A stretch of 64,000 bases of DNA from Deltaproteobacteria bacterium HGW-Deltaproteobacteria-8 (GTDB taxonomy: Bacteria > Desulfobacterota > Desulfovibrionia > Desulfovibrionales > Desulfovibrionaceae): positions 1 to 64,000 of the forward strand of contig PHAR01000011.1 in NCBI GenBank assembly GCA_002840405.1, read 5' to 3'. Below, in pieces: positions 52,102 through 60,771 of this stretch (its first letter is position 1; the number at the start of each line of letters is the position of its first letter). The notes under the pieces are model-generated. The model had not been told where the DNA came from and did not search any database. It saw nothing but the letters and a program-made list of their open reading frames with translations. A program made the translations under genes and the position numbers.

Positions 52102-53307
52102 TCAGTCAATTGTGCCGATACCGGCAAGCGTCTTTTGACCGCCGGCCAGGGACTCGAAGTGCGCTGCCCAGCGCTCCACAGCCTGCTCCAGGCCGTAACG
52201 GGCCAGCACATGCTCCCGGCCCTGCCGGCCCATCTCCGCACGCGCCGCCGGGCTCAGCCGCAAAAGCTCACGCAGCGCCTGCGACAGATACCCCGCCCGG
52301 TCCGCTTCCGTGGCCTCCGGACCGGACAAGGCCGGCGGAGCCACCAGTCCGCCAGGGCCACACATGGCCCGCGCATCGCCCGCGTCCAGGCAGGCGCACG
52401 GCACCGCGCAGGACAGCGCCTCCAGCACCGCATTGGGAAAACCCTCGCCCAGAGACGGCAAGGCCAGAACATCCAGCGCCGCGTACACCTGCGCCATGTC
52501 CTCGCGCCGACCCAGCCGCACCGCAGAGCCCGCCAGCCCATGCTGGGCGATGAGCGCGTCCAGCTCCGCTGCGCCCGGCTCAGTGCCTTCCCCGCAGAAC
52601 AGAAATCTCGCGTCCGGGCGCGTGCGCGACAGCTCTGCCGCGGCCCGGCAGAACACCGCGTGGCCCTTCATGGGGTCCACACGCGCCACCAGCCCGATGA
52701 GCGGCGTGCTTTGGGACAAACCCCATTCCCGGCGCAAGCGCGCGCGGGCCTCAACGTCGGGCCGGAAACGCCCGCCGTCCACCCCGTTTTCCAGCACAAC
52801 CAGCCGCCTGGGCCGGTAGCCCAGCGCCAGATGATGGTCCGCCCCGGCCTGGGAATTGGCTGTCACCGCCTCGGGCCAGCCGGACAAGGCCACGCACGCG
52901 CTCAGGGTCATCCGCGTGCCCAGGCCATAGCGCGCCAGATCCATGTACGCGCAGCGCAAGCCCCAGCTCACCGCCGCGCCGCAGCCGGACCAGCGCGCCG
53001 CCAGAAGCCCCAGCAGATCAGCATGGTACAGCCAGGTCTGCACAACCTGCGGGCGCTGCGCACGCATCAGCCGCGCCAGGCGCACCAACCCGCGCGGGTC
53101 CGGCACGCCACGGCCCATGCCCAGGCTCGTCACAGGCACGCCCAGGGAACGGATCGCCCCGGACAGCTCGCCGCCGTCCAGCAGACTCACCACGTGAGAA
53201 TCGAAACGCTCCGCTGGCAGCCGCGACAACAACCGCAACAGCCACGTCTCCGCGCCACCCAGGTTCAACCCGGTGATTACATGCATAACCTTCAACCGCT
53301 CATTCAT
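52102..53307 (-). CDS. Family 4 glycosyltransferase (GT-B fold)
   Basis: The 401-residue protein begins VMHVITGLNLGGAETWLLRL, the donor/acceptor loop typical of GT4. It continues with LENGVDGGRF, a GLVARVDPMKGHAVF donor-binding strand, FLFCGEGTEPG, and the E-x7-E motif in LPSLGEGFPNAVLEALSCAVP. It adds a sugar from a nucleotide donor to a lipid- or protein-bound glycan at the cytoplasmic face. It is oriented away from the glycan operon at 53.8 kb and is separated from it by 471 bases, but is probably part of the same envelope region. Confidence 0.9.
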   Translation of the reverse strand: MNERLKVMHVITGLNLGGAETWLLRLLSRLPAERFDSHVVSLLDGGELSGAIRSLGVPVTSLGMGRGVPDPRGLVRLARLMRAQRPQVVQTWLYHADLLGLLAARWSGCGAAVSWGLRCAYMDLARYGLGTRMTLSACVALSGWPEAVTANSQAGADHHLALGYRPRRLVVLENGVDGGRFRPDVEARARLRREWGLSQSTPLIGLVARVDPMKGHAVFCRAAAELSRTRPDARFLFCGEGTEPGAAELDALIAQHGLAGSAVRLGRREDMAQVYAALDVLALPSLGEGFPNAVLEALSCAVPCACLDAGDARAMCGPGGLVAPPALSGPEATEADRAGYLSQALRELLRLSPAARAEMGRQGREHVLARYGLEQAVERWAAHFESLAGGQKTLAGIGTID

Positions 53308-53346
53308 GGGCCGACACCTACCGCATCAAGCCGCCATTGTCATGCG

Positions 53347-53365
53347 CCAGGGGCGCTGCCCCTGG
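53347..53365. repeat. Dispersed palindrome, short copy
   Basis: CCAGGGGC-GCT-GCCCCTGG followed by ACCCCG. It has the same design as the copies at 19767 and 26854 (CCAxxGGGC...GCCCxxTGG then ACTCCCC or AATCCCC) with paired changes. Confidence 0.75.
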
Positions 53366-53652
53366 ACCCCGCGACAAAGGCTGATTAGCACACCCACATT
53401 CAAGCCTGGGCAACATGACGCAGCGGCAGACATCCGCATCGCCCAGAGCAGCGCTAACCGGGATGCCACACCCTCGAATTGAGCGGCCCTAAGGAACCCG
53501 GCAGGCCAGTGCATTCCCCGGCCTTGGCGTCCCTGGCCAGGCCGCCCTTGCGGTCTACCCGAATACAGACTATTGTCCGCCCGTTTCAACGCCCAAGGCA
53601 ACCACATTTCCGCGAGGTCCACCCAGCAGTTGGTCCGATAACCGAACGTAGA

Positions 53653-53664
53653 CGCGGTAGCGTG
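53653..53664 (+). promoter_or_regulatory. ops/JUMPstart-like element upstream of the glycan operon
   Basis: CGCGGTAGCGTG matches the ops consensus GGCGGTAGCGTG at 11 of 12 positions and keeps the ACGC-GGTA-GCGT mini-hairpin. In enteric bacteria ops sits in the leader of long LPS, capsule and haemolysin operons, pausing RNA polymerase and recruiting RfaH, a NusG paralogue that allows transcription through to the distal genes. Here it lies 115 bases before a long glycan operon, in the right orientation. Whether this species has an RfaH-like factor cannot be seen. Confidence 0.6.
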
Positions 53665-53778
53665 TTTCGAGGTGTTTTATACGACTGTCCATGGGCGGAA
53701 GGTCGGCATTTTACCTTGCCCCGCCAGGCACCGGTTCCATAGAGCGGACAGAAGAGATACCTCTGCGAGGAGTGCGCA

Positions 53779-56388
53779 TTGAACACATTGCCTGAACCTA
53801 CATCGTGCATGTCGCGCGCGCAGGATTGGCTGCGCAGCCCGGCGGGCCTGTTCTGCTGCCTGAGCCTGCTCCTCTGCGTGGACCAACTCCTGGGGCCCTA
53901 TGCCCTGGTGCGCTTCCACGACTGGTTCGATATCGTCGTCTTCAGCGAGCGCAACCTGGCGCGGGACATCCTCCAGCATGGCCTCACGAGCTGGATGCCC
54001 AGCATCGGCGGCATGCCATCCTTCGTGGCCCACAAACCGCCCTACGACCTTGTCCCCATGCTCATGGCCGTGCTGCCGCCCTGGCTGGTGAACTCACTCA
54101 TGTCCTTCCTGGTGTTCTGGGCGACGGGCGCGGGCATGGAGCGCCTGCTGCGCGAGTACTTCGGCCTGCACCGGCGCGTGGCCTTTCTGGGTGGCATCCT
54201 TTTTGTCGTCTCCTGCAACGGTCTCAATATCATGCTCTTCGTCAGCTTTCTGCCGCTCTTTTTCCTCTGCTTTCTGGACCTCTACCGGAGCCTCGGCTTG
54301 TGGCGCCGCGCGCGCGCAGTTCTCCTGCTCCTGCTTATGACGGTTTTTTCCTTGCCGGTCATCTCCCTCATGCCTTACTCTATTCTGCATTTTTTGCTGG
54401 TGCTGGTTTTTCATCCCCGGCGCGGCAAGCTGACCATGCTCGGGGCCACGGTCCTGCTGTGGACCCTGTATGCGCTCTACTACCTGCCCGTGTTCTGGGG
54501 ACTGTGGGATTACCTGCCGGATATCAACCGGGTCTACAGCATTCCCCCCACCTCCTGGTCGCTCAAGAGCCTGCGCAGGATTCTTGACCTGCTTCGGTCC
54601 GTGAACTCCTTCACGCCCATAATGGCCCTGGCCATCTGCTGCCTTCCACAGATGCTTCGCGACACACGGGTGCGCTGGGCCGGGGCGGTGCTGCTCTTCT
54701 ATTTCGCGGTGACCGTCACCAGCATGATGCCGGAGTGGCTGACGCTGATCCACGGCACGTTCCTTGAAAAGATTGACTTCTACCATTTCCTAACGCCGTT
54801 GCCCTTCCTCTTTGTGTTCTTCATTGCCTTGGCCCTGGACGCCATGGTGCGGGCTGGGCAACGGCCCTCGGCGTTGTGGCTGGGCCTAGCCCTGGCCCTG
54901 ACCCTGCCCTGGTTGGCCCTGGACTATGCCCTGCGGGCCCTCTTTTTCTTGTTGGTGGGGCTTGCGGCCTTCTGGCCGCCCCAGGCGCAACCGTCGTCGC
55001 TGTTGCCCGCGTTCCTGGGCCGCCGCCCGGGCCTGCTGCGAGGACTGGCCGCCGCCTCGGTGGCCGGCGTGTTCATGATCAGTAGCGCCATCACCTTCAT
55101 GGATTTTAGCCATGTCATCTACGCCAGGGCCTTTGAGAGCGTACCGGAGCTGCAGGCCCTGGCCCGCGAAACCCGTGCCCCCTTCCGCGTCGGCAGCCTG
55201 GACCTGGCCCCGTGCGTGGCCCTGAGCAACGGGCTGGAGACCGTGGTCGAGCGCAAGATCCTCTTCAATAGGCACTACAAGCAGTATGTGCTGGCCGCCA
55301 GCGGGCCACAATTCGTCAACGCCACGGCCACGCGCAGGGACTCGGCCTTCTACTCGCCAACGGAGCTGTACCTGCGCTTCCCGCAGGACTCCTTCACCAC
55401 ACGCCGCGACGCGGTCTTCAACCGCGGCCTGCCCCTCTCTGCGGGCATGCTGCACCTGCCCATGCTCCAGGCCATCAACATGCAGTACATCCTCTCTCCC
55501 AAGCCCGTCGCCGGGCTGGAGAGCCAGGCCGATTCGGTGCGCCTCGTGCGCGGCGGCGGCGTGCCGCCCGGGCTGCCCGCCTGGCTGAGGGACACGGCCC
55601 TGACGCGCAGCCTGGAACTGCCGGTATACATCTACCACCTGCGGGAGACCTTTGAGCGGGCCTACGTGGTCGGGACCCCGGTGGTGCTGGAGAGTTCGGC
55701 GGACGTGGACCGCGAGCTGCGGAAGCAGAGCGTGGACGACTTGCGGCGCAAGGCCTTCTTCACGCGCGACGACGTGCGCGGCCGACTGCCGGAAGCCCCA
55801 CTGGCCCAGGCCAAAGGCGCGCCCACGGGCTTGGTGACGCGCATCGCTCCCGGCCCCGACGCCTTCACCATCGAGGGGACAACGAACGGCCCGGCCCTGG
55901 TGGTGGTGACCAACAACTGGGACAAGAACTGGCGCGCCCTTTTGAACGGCTCTGAGGCGCCGGTCCTGCGCTGCAACCTGGCCTTCCAGGCCGTGGCTGT
56001 GCCTGGGGCCGGGCCGTTCCGTCTGGAGCTGGAGTACCACAACCCACGGGTCTGGTGGCTGCACTTGGCCTCGGGCGCGGCGGTCCTGGGGCTCCTCGCC
56101 CTGGCCTTCTGGTTCCCCTGCCCACGGGTGGAATTGCCAGGCGGCGGCTCGTTCCTGGGCATTCCGCCGCACCCGCGCGGCGGCTCGCGCCCGGTGCTTC
56201 TGGGTGGCCTGGGCATGACCGGCCTGTGGTCCGTGATCTTCCTGCTCACCCGCGCCCTGCGCGAGCCCGCAGCCAGCCCGCGCCCAGTGCTCTACATCTT
56301 AGCGTACACCGCGCTCATCGGGGTGCTCTTAACCTTCTGGTGGCTTCGCGCCGAAGACCTGTGTCAGAACCAGGACCACGACAAGTGA
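53779..56388 (+). CDS. Multi-spanning membrane protein, YfhO/GT-C-like
   Basis: The 869-residue protein has about twelve membrane helices in the first 460 residues and a final group near 770-860. A large soluble region lies between (ERAYVVGTPVVLESSADVD). YfhO-like membrane glycosyltransferases have this layout, and an early acidic loop (HDWFDIVVFSE) fits a polyprenyl-phosphate-sugar donor site of GT-C enzymes. It starts with TTG 53779, which has GAGGAG six bases upstream; ATG 53809 lacks a ribosome site. First gene of the operon after the ops-like element. Confidence 0.75.
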   Translation: MNTLPEPTSCMSRAQDWLRSPAGLFCCLSLLLCVDQLLGPYALVRFHDWFDIVVFSERNLARDILQHGLTSWMPSIGGMPSFVAHKPPYDLVPMLMAVLPPWLVNSLMSFLVFWATGAGMERLLREYFGLHRRVAFLGGILFVVSCNGLNIMLFVSFLPLFFLCFLDLYRSLGLWRRARAVLLLLLMTVFSLPVISLMPYSILHFLLVLVFHPRRGKLTMLGATVLLWTLYALYYLPVFWGLWDYLPDINRVYSIPPTSWSLKSLRRILDLLRSVNSFTPIMALAICCLPQMLRDTRVRWAGAVLLFYFAVTVTSMMPEWLTLIHGTFLEKIDFYHFLTPLPFLFVFFIALALDAMVRAGQRPSALWLGLALALTLPWLALDYALRALFFLLVGLAAFWPPQAQPSSLLPAFLGRRPGLLRGLAAASVAGVFMISSAITFMDFSHVIYARAFESVPELQALARETRAPFRVGSLDLAPCVALSNGLETVVERKILFNRHYKQYVLAASGPQFVNATATRRDSAFYSPTELYLRFPQDSFTTRRDAVFNRGLPLSAGMLHLPMLQAINMQYILSPKPVAGLESQADSVRLVRGGGVPPGLPAWLRDTALTRSLELPVYIYHLRETFERAYVVGTPVVLESSADVDRELRKQSVDDLRRKAFFTRDDVRGRLPEAPLAQAKGAPTGLVTRIAPGPDAFTIEGTTNGPALVVVTNNWDKNWRALLNGSEAPVLRCNLAFQAVAVPGAGPFRLELEYHNPRVWWLHLASGAAVLGLLALAFWFPCPRVELPGGGSFLGIPPHPRGGSRPVLLGGLGMTGLWSVIFLLTRALREPAASPRPVLYILAYTALIGVLLTFWWLRAEDLCQNQDHDK

Positions 56389-56493
56389 AGACCTGGAAGG
56401 GACCCGGTAGCGCCTTGACGCCCTGGATGCGGTCCCCTATGAAAACTGGCGTTCCGCTTGACAATAACAGCGACCATCCCGCGAGCAGGACCC

Positions 56494-58050
56494 ATGACGA
56501 TGTTCGACCGTAGCCAATTGCGCCTGTTCCCCATCAGCGAACGCATCCACGACCTGGGCCTGGATGTGATCATGGAGCTGCAGCCCACCGCCCCAGGCCC
56601 GGCCCTGGAGCGCCTGCGCCCCCTGGCGCCCTCCCTCATGCGGGCCAGGGAACTCGGCGCGGCGCGCATCCTGTTCATGGGTGCGCACGTCATCCGTTCC
56701 GGCGTGCAGCGCTACCTCATCGACCTCATGCGCCGGGGTTTCATCTCCTGCCTGGCCATGAACGGGGCAGGCCCCATCCACGACTTCGAGTTCGCCCTTT
56801 ACGGGGCGACCACCGAGAGTGTGGCCCGGTACATCGCCAGCGGGCAGTTTGGTCTGTGGCGCGAGACCGGGCGCATGAACGACGTCATGCGCGAGGCCTA
56901 CGCGGCCGACCCGCAGGCCGGGCTGGGCGCGGCCCTGGGCCGGGAGATCGCCGAAGGCGCGTACCCGCACAAGGGCCTGAGCCTCCTGGCCGAGGCCCAC
57001 CGCCTGGGCGTCCCGGTCACCGTGCACATCGGCATCGGCCAGGACATCATCCACGAGCACCCAAACTTCGACCCCGCCGCCGCCGGGGCCCTGTCCTACA
57101 ACGACTTCCTTGCGCTCACGGCCCAGGTGCAGAACCTGGAGAATGGCGTGGTCATGAACTTCGGCAGCGGGGTCATGGCCCCGGAGGTCTACCTCAAGGC
57201 CCTGAGCATGGCCCGCAACGTGGCCCACGGCCGGGGCGAGAGCATCAAGCGCTTCACCACCCTGGTCTGCGACCTGCACGACCTGCCGGACAGTTACCGC
57301 GCCGAGCCGCCCAAGTCCGAACCGGCCTATTATTTCCGCCCCTGGAAGACCATGCTCGCGCGCACCGTGCGCGACGGCGGCGAGAGCCTCTACGTCAAGG
57401 GCCACCACGCCGAGACCATCCCCACCCTGTGGACGCTGCTGGACGAGCTGGAGACGGGCCGGACCGCCGTGCCACCGGTTGGGGCCTACGACGCGGCGGT
57501 CTGCTCCGAGTGCGGCCCGGACGCGCCGGCCAGCCAGGGCTGGGACCGGCCCAAGGTCCTGGACCTGTCCGAACTGGCCCAGGCCGTGGCCGGGATGCGC
57601 GCCAGGGGCCTCAGGGTGGTGCACGCCCACGGCTGCTTCGATCTCATGCACCCGGGGCACATCAAGTATTTCCAGGCCGCCCGGCGCATGGGCGACGCCC
57701 TGGTGGTCACGGTCTCGGCGGACCGCTTCGTGGACAAGGGGCCGGGCCGCCCGGCCTACACCGAGGCCCTGCGGGCTGAGAGCATCGCGGCACTGGAGTG
57801 CGTGGACCTCGTGGCCGTGAACCCCTGGCCCACCGCGGTGGAGACCCTCAGGCGGGTGCGCCCGGATGTCTACGTCAAGGGCCAGGAGTTCGAGACGCTC
57901 ACGGACGAGACAGGCAAGCTCCAGCAGGAGCACGCCGTGGCTGTGGAGTTGGGCATCGAGTTCGCCTTCACCCACGAGATCGTCTTTTCCTCCACCCAGC
58001 TGTTGAACGCGTATTTTCGCACCGCGCCGGACGCGGACCAGGGAGAGTGA
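56494..58050 (+). CDS. Fusion: deoxyhypusine-synthase-like domain plus HxGH nucleotidyltransferase
   Basis: The protein has 518 residues. Residues about 1-320 resemble the Rossmann-like deoxyhypusine synthase fold (GAHVIRSGVQRYLIDLM, MNGAGPIHDFEFALYG, LGVPVTVHIGIGQDIIHE, VMNFGSGVMAPEV), a resemblance I judge distant. Residues about 360-518 are a cytidylyltransferase-type domain (HGCFDLMHPGHIKYF, ending FSSTQLLNAYF) like the C-terminal part of HldE/RfaE. The HPGH signature is intact. The fusion suggests a domain that builds a small precursor linked to one that activates it with CTP or ATP. Start ATG 56494 has AGGA close by. Its stop overlaps the next ATG. Confidence 0.75.
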   Translation: MTMFDRSQLRLFPISERIHDLGLDVIMELQPTAPGPALERLRPLAPSLMRARELGAARILFMGAHVIRSGVQRYLIDLMRRGFISCLAMNGAGPIHDFEFALYGATTESVARYIASGQFGLWRETGRMNDVMREAYAADPQAGLGAALGREIAEGAYPHKGLSLLAEAHRLGVPVTVHIGIGQDIIHEHPNFDPAAAGALSYNDFLALTAQVQNLENGVVMNFGSGVMAPEVYLKALSMARNVAHGRGESIKRFTTLVCDLHDLPDSYRAEPPKSEPAYYFRPWKTMLARTVRDGGESLYVKGHHAETIPTLWTLLDELETGRTAVPPVGAYDAAVCSECGPDAPASQGWDRPKVLDLSELAQAVAGMRARGLRVVHAHGCFDLMHPGHIKYFQAARRMGDALVVTVSADRFVDKGPGRPAYTEALRAESIAALECVDLVAVNPWPTAVETLRRVRPDVYVKGQEFETLTDETGKLQQEHAVAVELGIEFAFTHEIVFSSTQLLNAYFRTAPDADQGE

Positions 58051-59603
58051 TGGCAAGCCAGGACAAGATCATCGGGCTGGACGAGCTGCTGGAGCGGGTT
58101 CAGGAGCTGAAGCAGGCTGGGCGCACCGTGGTGCAGTCCCACGGCATCTTCGACCTCATCCACCCGGGCATCATCCACCACCTGAACGAGGCCAAGTCCG
58201 TCGGCGACGTGCTCATCGTCACCGTGGTGCGCGACGCCGACGTGCGCCGCGGGCCGGGCCGGCCCGTTTTCCCGGACAAGCTGCGGGCCCAGAACGTGGC
58301 CTCCCTCGAAATGGTCGACCTCGTCTGCATCGTGGCCGAGGACATCCCGTTTGAGTGCGTCAAGCTCATCAACCCCAGCTTTTTCGCCAAGGGCCACGAC
58401 CACAAGCAGCGCGACAAGCAGGTTCACGACAAGATCTTCGAGACCGAGCGCCACCTCTACTTCGGCCGCACCGAGATATTCGAGACCAAGGGTGTGTCCT
58501 TCAGCTCCACCCAGTACATCTGCAACAACTGGGACGTGTTCCCTGAAGAGACCAAGCAGTTCCTGCGCCGCATGGCCCAGCAGTTCAGCTTCGAAGACAT
58601 CCGCGGCGCGGTGAACAGCCTCTCCGGCACCCGCACCCTGATCATCGGCGACGGCATCATCGACGAGTACCACTACTGCACGGCCATGGGCCGGGCGGGC
58701 AAGTCGAACCTAGTGGTGAACAAGTACCTCAGCCACGAGCGCTTCGCTGGCGGCGTCTTCGCCATCGCCAACCATGTGGCCAGCATCTGCGATCATGTAC
58801 GGCTGATCACGGTGCTCGGCCAGGGCGACCCCAACGAGGACTTCGCCGCTGCCGGGCTCAAGGACAACATCCAGGCCGACTTCTTCCACCGCTCCGACGG
58901 CCCGACCATCGTCAAGAAGCGCTACGTGGACATCAACTCGAACCAGAAGATCTTCGAGGTCAACTACTTAAACGAGCACGACATCGACGCCGAGTGCGAG
59001 GACGCGGTCATCGCCCACCTGGAGGCCGTGCTGCCGGACTACGATGTGGTCCTGGTGTCCGACTTCGGCCACGGATTCATCAGCGAGCGCATCATCCGCC
59101 TCTTGGAAGCCCGCGCCAAGCGGCTCTGCGTGAACACCCAGACCAACGCCGCCAACACTGGCTTCAACATGGTCACCAAGTACAACAAGCCGGACTTCGT
59201 CTGCCTGGACGAGACCGAGGCCCGGCTGGCCATGCAGAACCGCTTCGGCGACATCAACGACGTGCTCACCAGCCTGTCTGCGGCGATGTGCGCCAAGGAG
59301 CTCGTCATCACCCTGGGCAAGAAGGGCTCCGTGGGCATGAGCCAGGGCGGCAAGGCGCACTTCACGCCCATTTTCTCCTCCCGCGTGATCGACACCATCG
59401 GCGCGGGCGACGCGGTGTTCTCCTACGCGGCCATCTGCTTCGCCCAAGGCCTGCCCCTGGAACTGCTCCAGTTCATCGGCAACGTGGTCGGGGCCCTGGC
59501 GGTGCAGATCGTCTGCAACAAGAAATCGGTGGAGAAGCACGAACTGCTCCAATTCATCGCCGTGATCCTGCAGCAGGACGTCTCGGCCCGCTCCCCGGAC
59601 TAG
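58050..59603 (+). CDS. Fusion: degenerate nucleotidyltransferase plus PfkB-family sugar kinase
   Basis: The protein has 517 residues. The N-terminal nucleotidyltransferase domain reads HGIFDLIHPGIIHHL: the second His of HxGH is Ile, so catalysis may be lost or altered. The C-terminal PfkB kinase spans about 180-505, with AGGVFAIANHVASIC and the catalytic DTIGAGDAVFSYAA. HldE has kinase first and nucleotidyltransferase last; here the order is reversed. TGATG overlaps the previous gene, whose nucleotidyltransferase keeps its catalytic histidines, so the two proteins may divide kinase and activation steps or form a complex. Substrate not shown. Confidence 0.8.
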   Translation: MASQDKIIGLDELLERVQELKQAGRTVVQSHGIFDLIHPGIIHHLNEAKSVGDVLIVTVVRDADVRRGPGRPVFPDKLRAQNVASLEMVDLVCIVAEDIPFECVKLINPSFFAKGHDHKQRDKQVHDKIFETERHLYFGRTEIFETKGVSFSSTQYICNNWDVFPEETKQFLRRMAQQFSFEDIRGAVNSLSGTRTLIIGDGIIDEYHYCTAMGRAGKSNLVVNKYLSHERFAGGVFAIANHVASICDHVRLITVLGQGDPNEDFAAAGLKDNIQADFFHRSDGPTIVKKRYVDINSNQKIFEVNYLNEHDIDAECEDAVIAHLEAVLPDYDVVLVSDFGHGFISERIIRLLEARAKRLCVNTQTNAANTGFNMVTKYNKPDFVCLDETEARLAMQNRFGDINDVLTSLSAAMCAKELVITLGKKGSVGMSQGGKAHFTPIFSSRVIDTIGAGDAVFSYAAICFAQGLPLELLQFIGNVVGALAVQIVCNKKSVEKHELLQFIAVILQQDVSARSPD

Positions 59604-59693
59604 GGGGCGAGGGTTTCGCTTCCCTTCCGCTCCGGCAGAGGGTAGAGCCGTTTCGGCTTCGGCTCGCAACAGAATAGAGGCAAGGTGACGCGC

Positions 59694-60761
59694 ATGGACA
59701 AATTCAAGATCGACAGCCACAAGCTCAACTACCACCCGGCGCGCGTGGGCGCGTGGGCCGCAGGCGAGCGGATCTACCCGATCTACATGGAGATCAGCCC
59801 CTCTGGCGCGTGCAACCACCGCTGCACCTTCTGCGGCCTGGACTTCATGGGCTACGCCGCGCACAGGCTCGAGACCGCCATGCTCAAGGAGCGCCTGTCC
59901 GAGCTGGGGCGCCTGGGCCTCAAGAGCGTCATGTACGCGGGCGAGGGCGAGCCCTTCCTGCACCCGGACATGGCCGAGATCATCCTGCACACCAAGGCCG
60001 CGGGCATTGATGTGGCCCTGACCACCAATGGTACGCTCATGGACGAGGACACCGCCCGGCGCGTCCTGCCCTCGGTCAGCTGGATCAAGGTCAGCTGCAA
60101 CGCGGGCAACGCCGAAACCTACGCCGCCGTCCACCGCGTCAAGCCCGCGCAGTTCGACTTGGCCGTGCGCAACATGGCCCGGGCCGTGGAGCTTCGCCGC
60201 GAGCTGGGCTCCGCCTGCACCCTGGGCGTGCAGAGCCTGCTGCTGCCCGAGAACCGGGACAGCATGCTCGACCTGGCGCGCACCGCGCGCGACATCGGGC
60301 TCGACTACCTCGTGGTCAAGCCCTACTCCCAGCATCCTTCAAGCGTCACCGACCAGTACAAGGACATCAGCTACGCGGACTCCGAGGCCCTGGCCCGGGA
60401 GCTGCGCGAGCTGTCCACGGACACGTTCAGCGTCATCGTGCGCCTGGGGGCCATGAAGAAGTGGGACGAAAAGGCCCGACCCTACGCCAAGTGCCAGGCC
60501 CTGCCCTTCTGGTCCTACATCGACGCGCGCGGCGGGGTGTGGGGCTGCAGCGTCTTCCTCGGCGACGAGCGCTTCCTCTACGGCGACATCCATGAGCAGA
60601 GCTTTGAGGACATCTGGACCGGGGAAAGGCGCCGCAAGGCCCTGGAATGGTTTGACAGCGAGTTTGACTGCGGCGCCTGCCGCGTGAACTGCCGCATGGA
60701 CGAAATCAACCGCTACCTGTGGGAGCTCAAGCACCCCGGGCCCCACGTCAACTTTATCTAG
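59694..60761 (+). CDS. Radical SAM enzyme
   Basis: The protein has about 355 residues. The radical SAM cluster motif is CNHRCTFC near residue 41, followed by AGEGEPFLHPDM and ALTTNGTLMDE, and a C-terminal CGACRVNCRMDEINRY that looks like an auxiliary-cluster binding segment of the SPASM/twitch kind. It generates a 5'-deoxyadenosyl radical for a difficult chemical step, but the substrate is unknown. The start at 59694 is preferred over an upstream GTG at 59685. The 90 bases before it include a GAGCCG/CGGCTC stem at 59645-59665. It lies in the glycan operon between the kinase and the E1 genes. Confidence 0.88.
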   Translation: MDKFKIDSHKLNYHPARVGAWAAGERIYPIYMEISPSGACNHRCTFCGLDFMGYAAHRLETAMLKERLSELGRLGLKSVMYAGEGEPFLHPDMAEIILHTKAAGIDVALTTNGTLMDEDTARRVLPSVSWIKVSCNAGNAETYAAVHRVKPAQFDLAVRNMARAVELRRELGSACTLGVQSLLLPENRDSMLDLARTARDIGLDYLVVKPYSQHPSSVTDQYKDISYADSEALARELRELSTDTFSVIVRLGAMKKWDEKARPYAKCQALPFWSYIDARGGVWGCSVFLGDERFLYGDIHEQSFEDIWTGERRRKALEWFDSEFDCGACRVNCRMDEINRYLWELKHPGPHVNFI

Positions 60762-60771
60762 GGGACGCACA

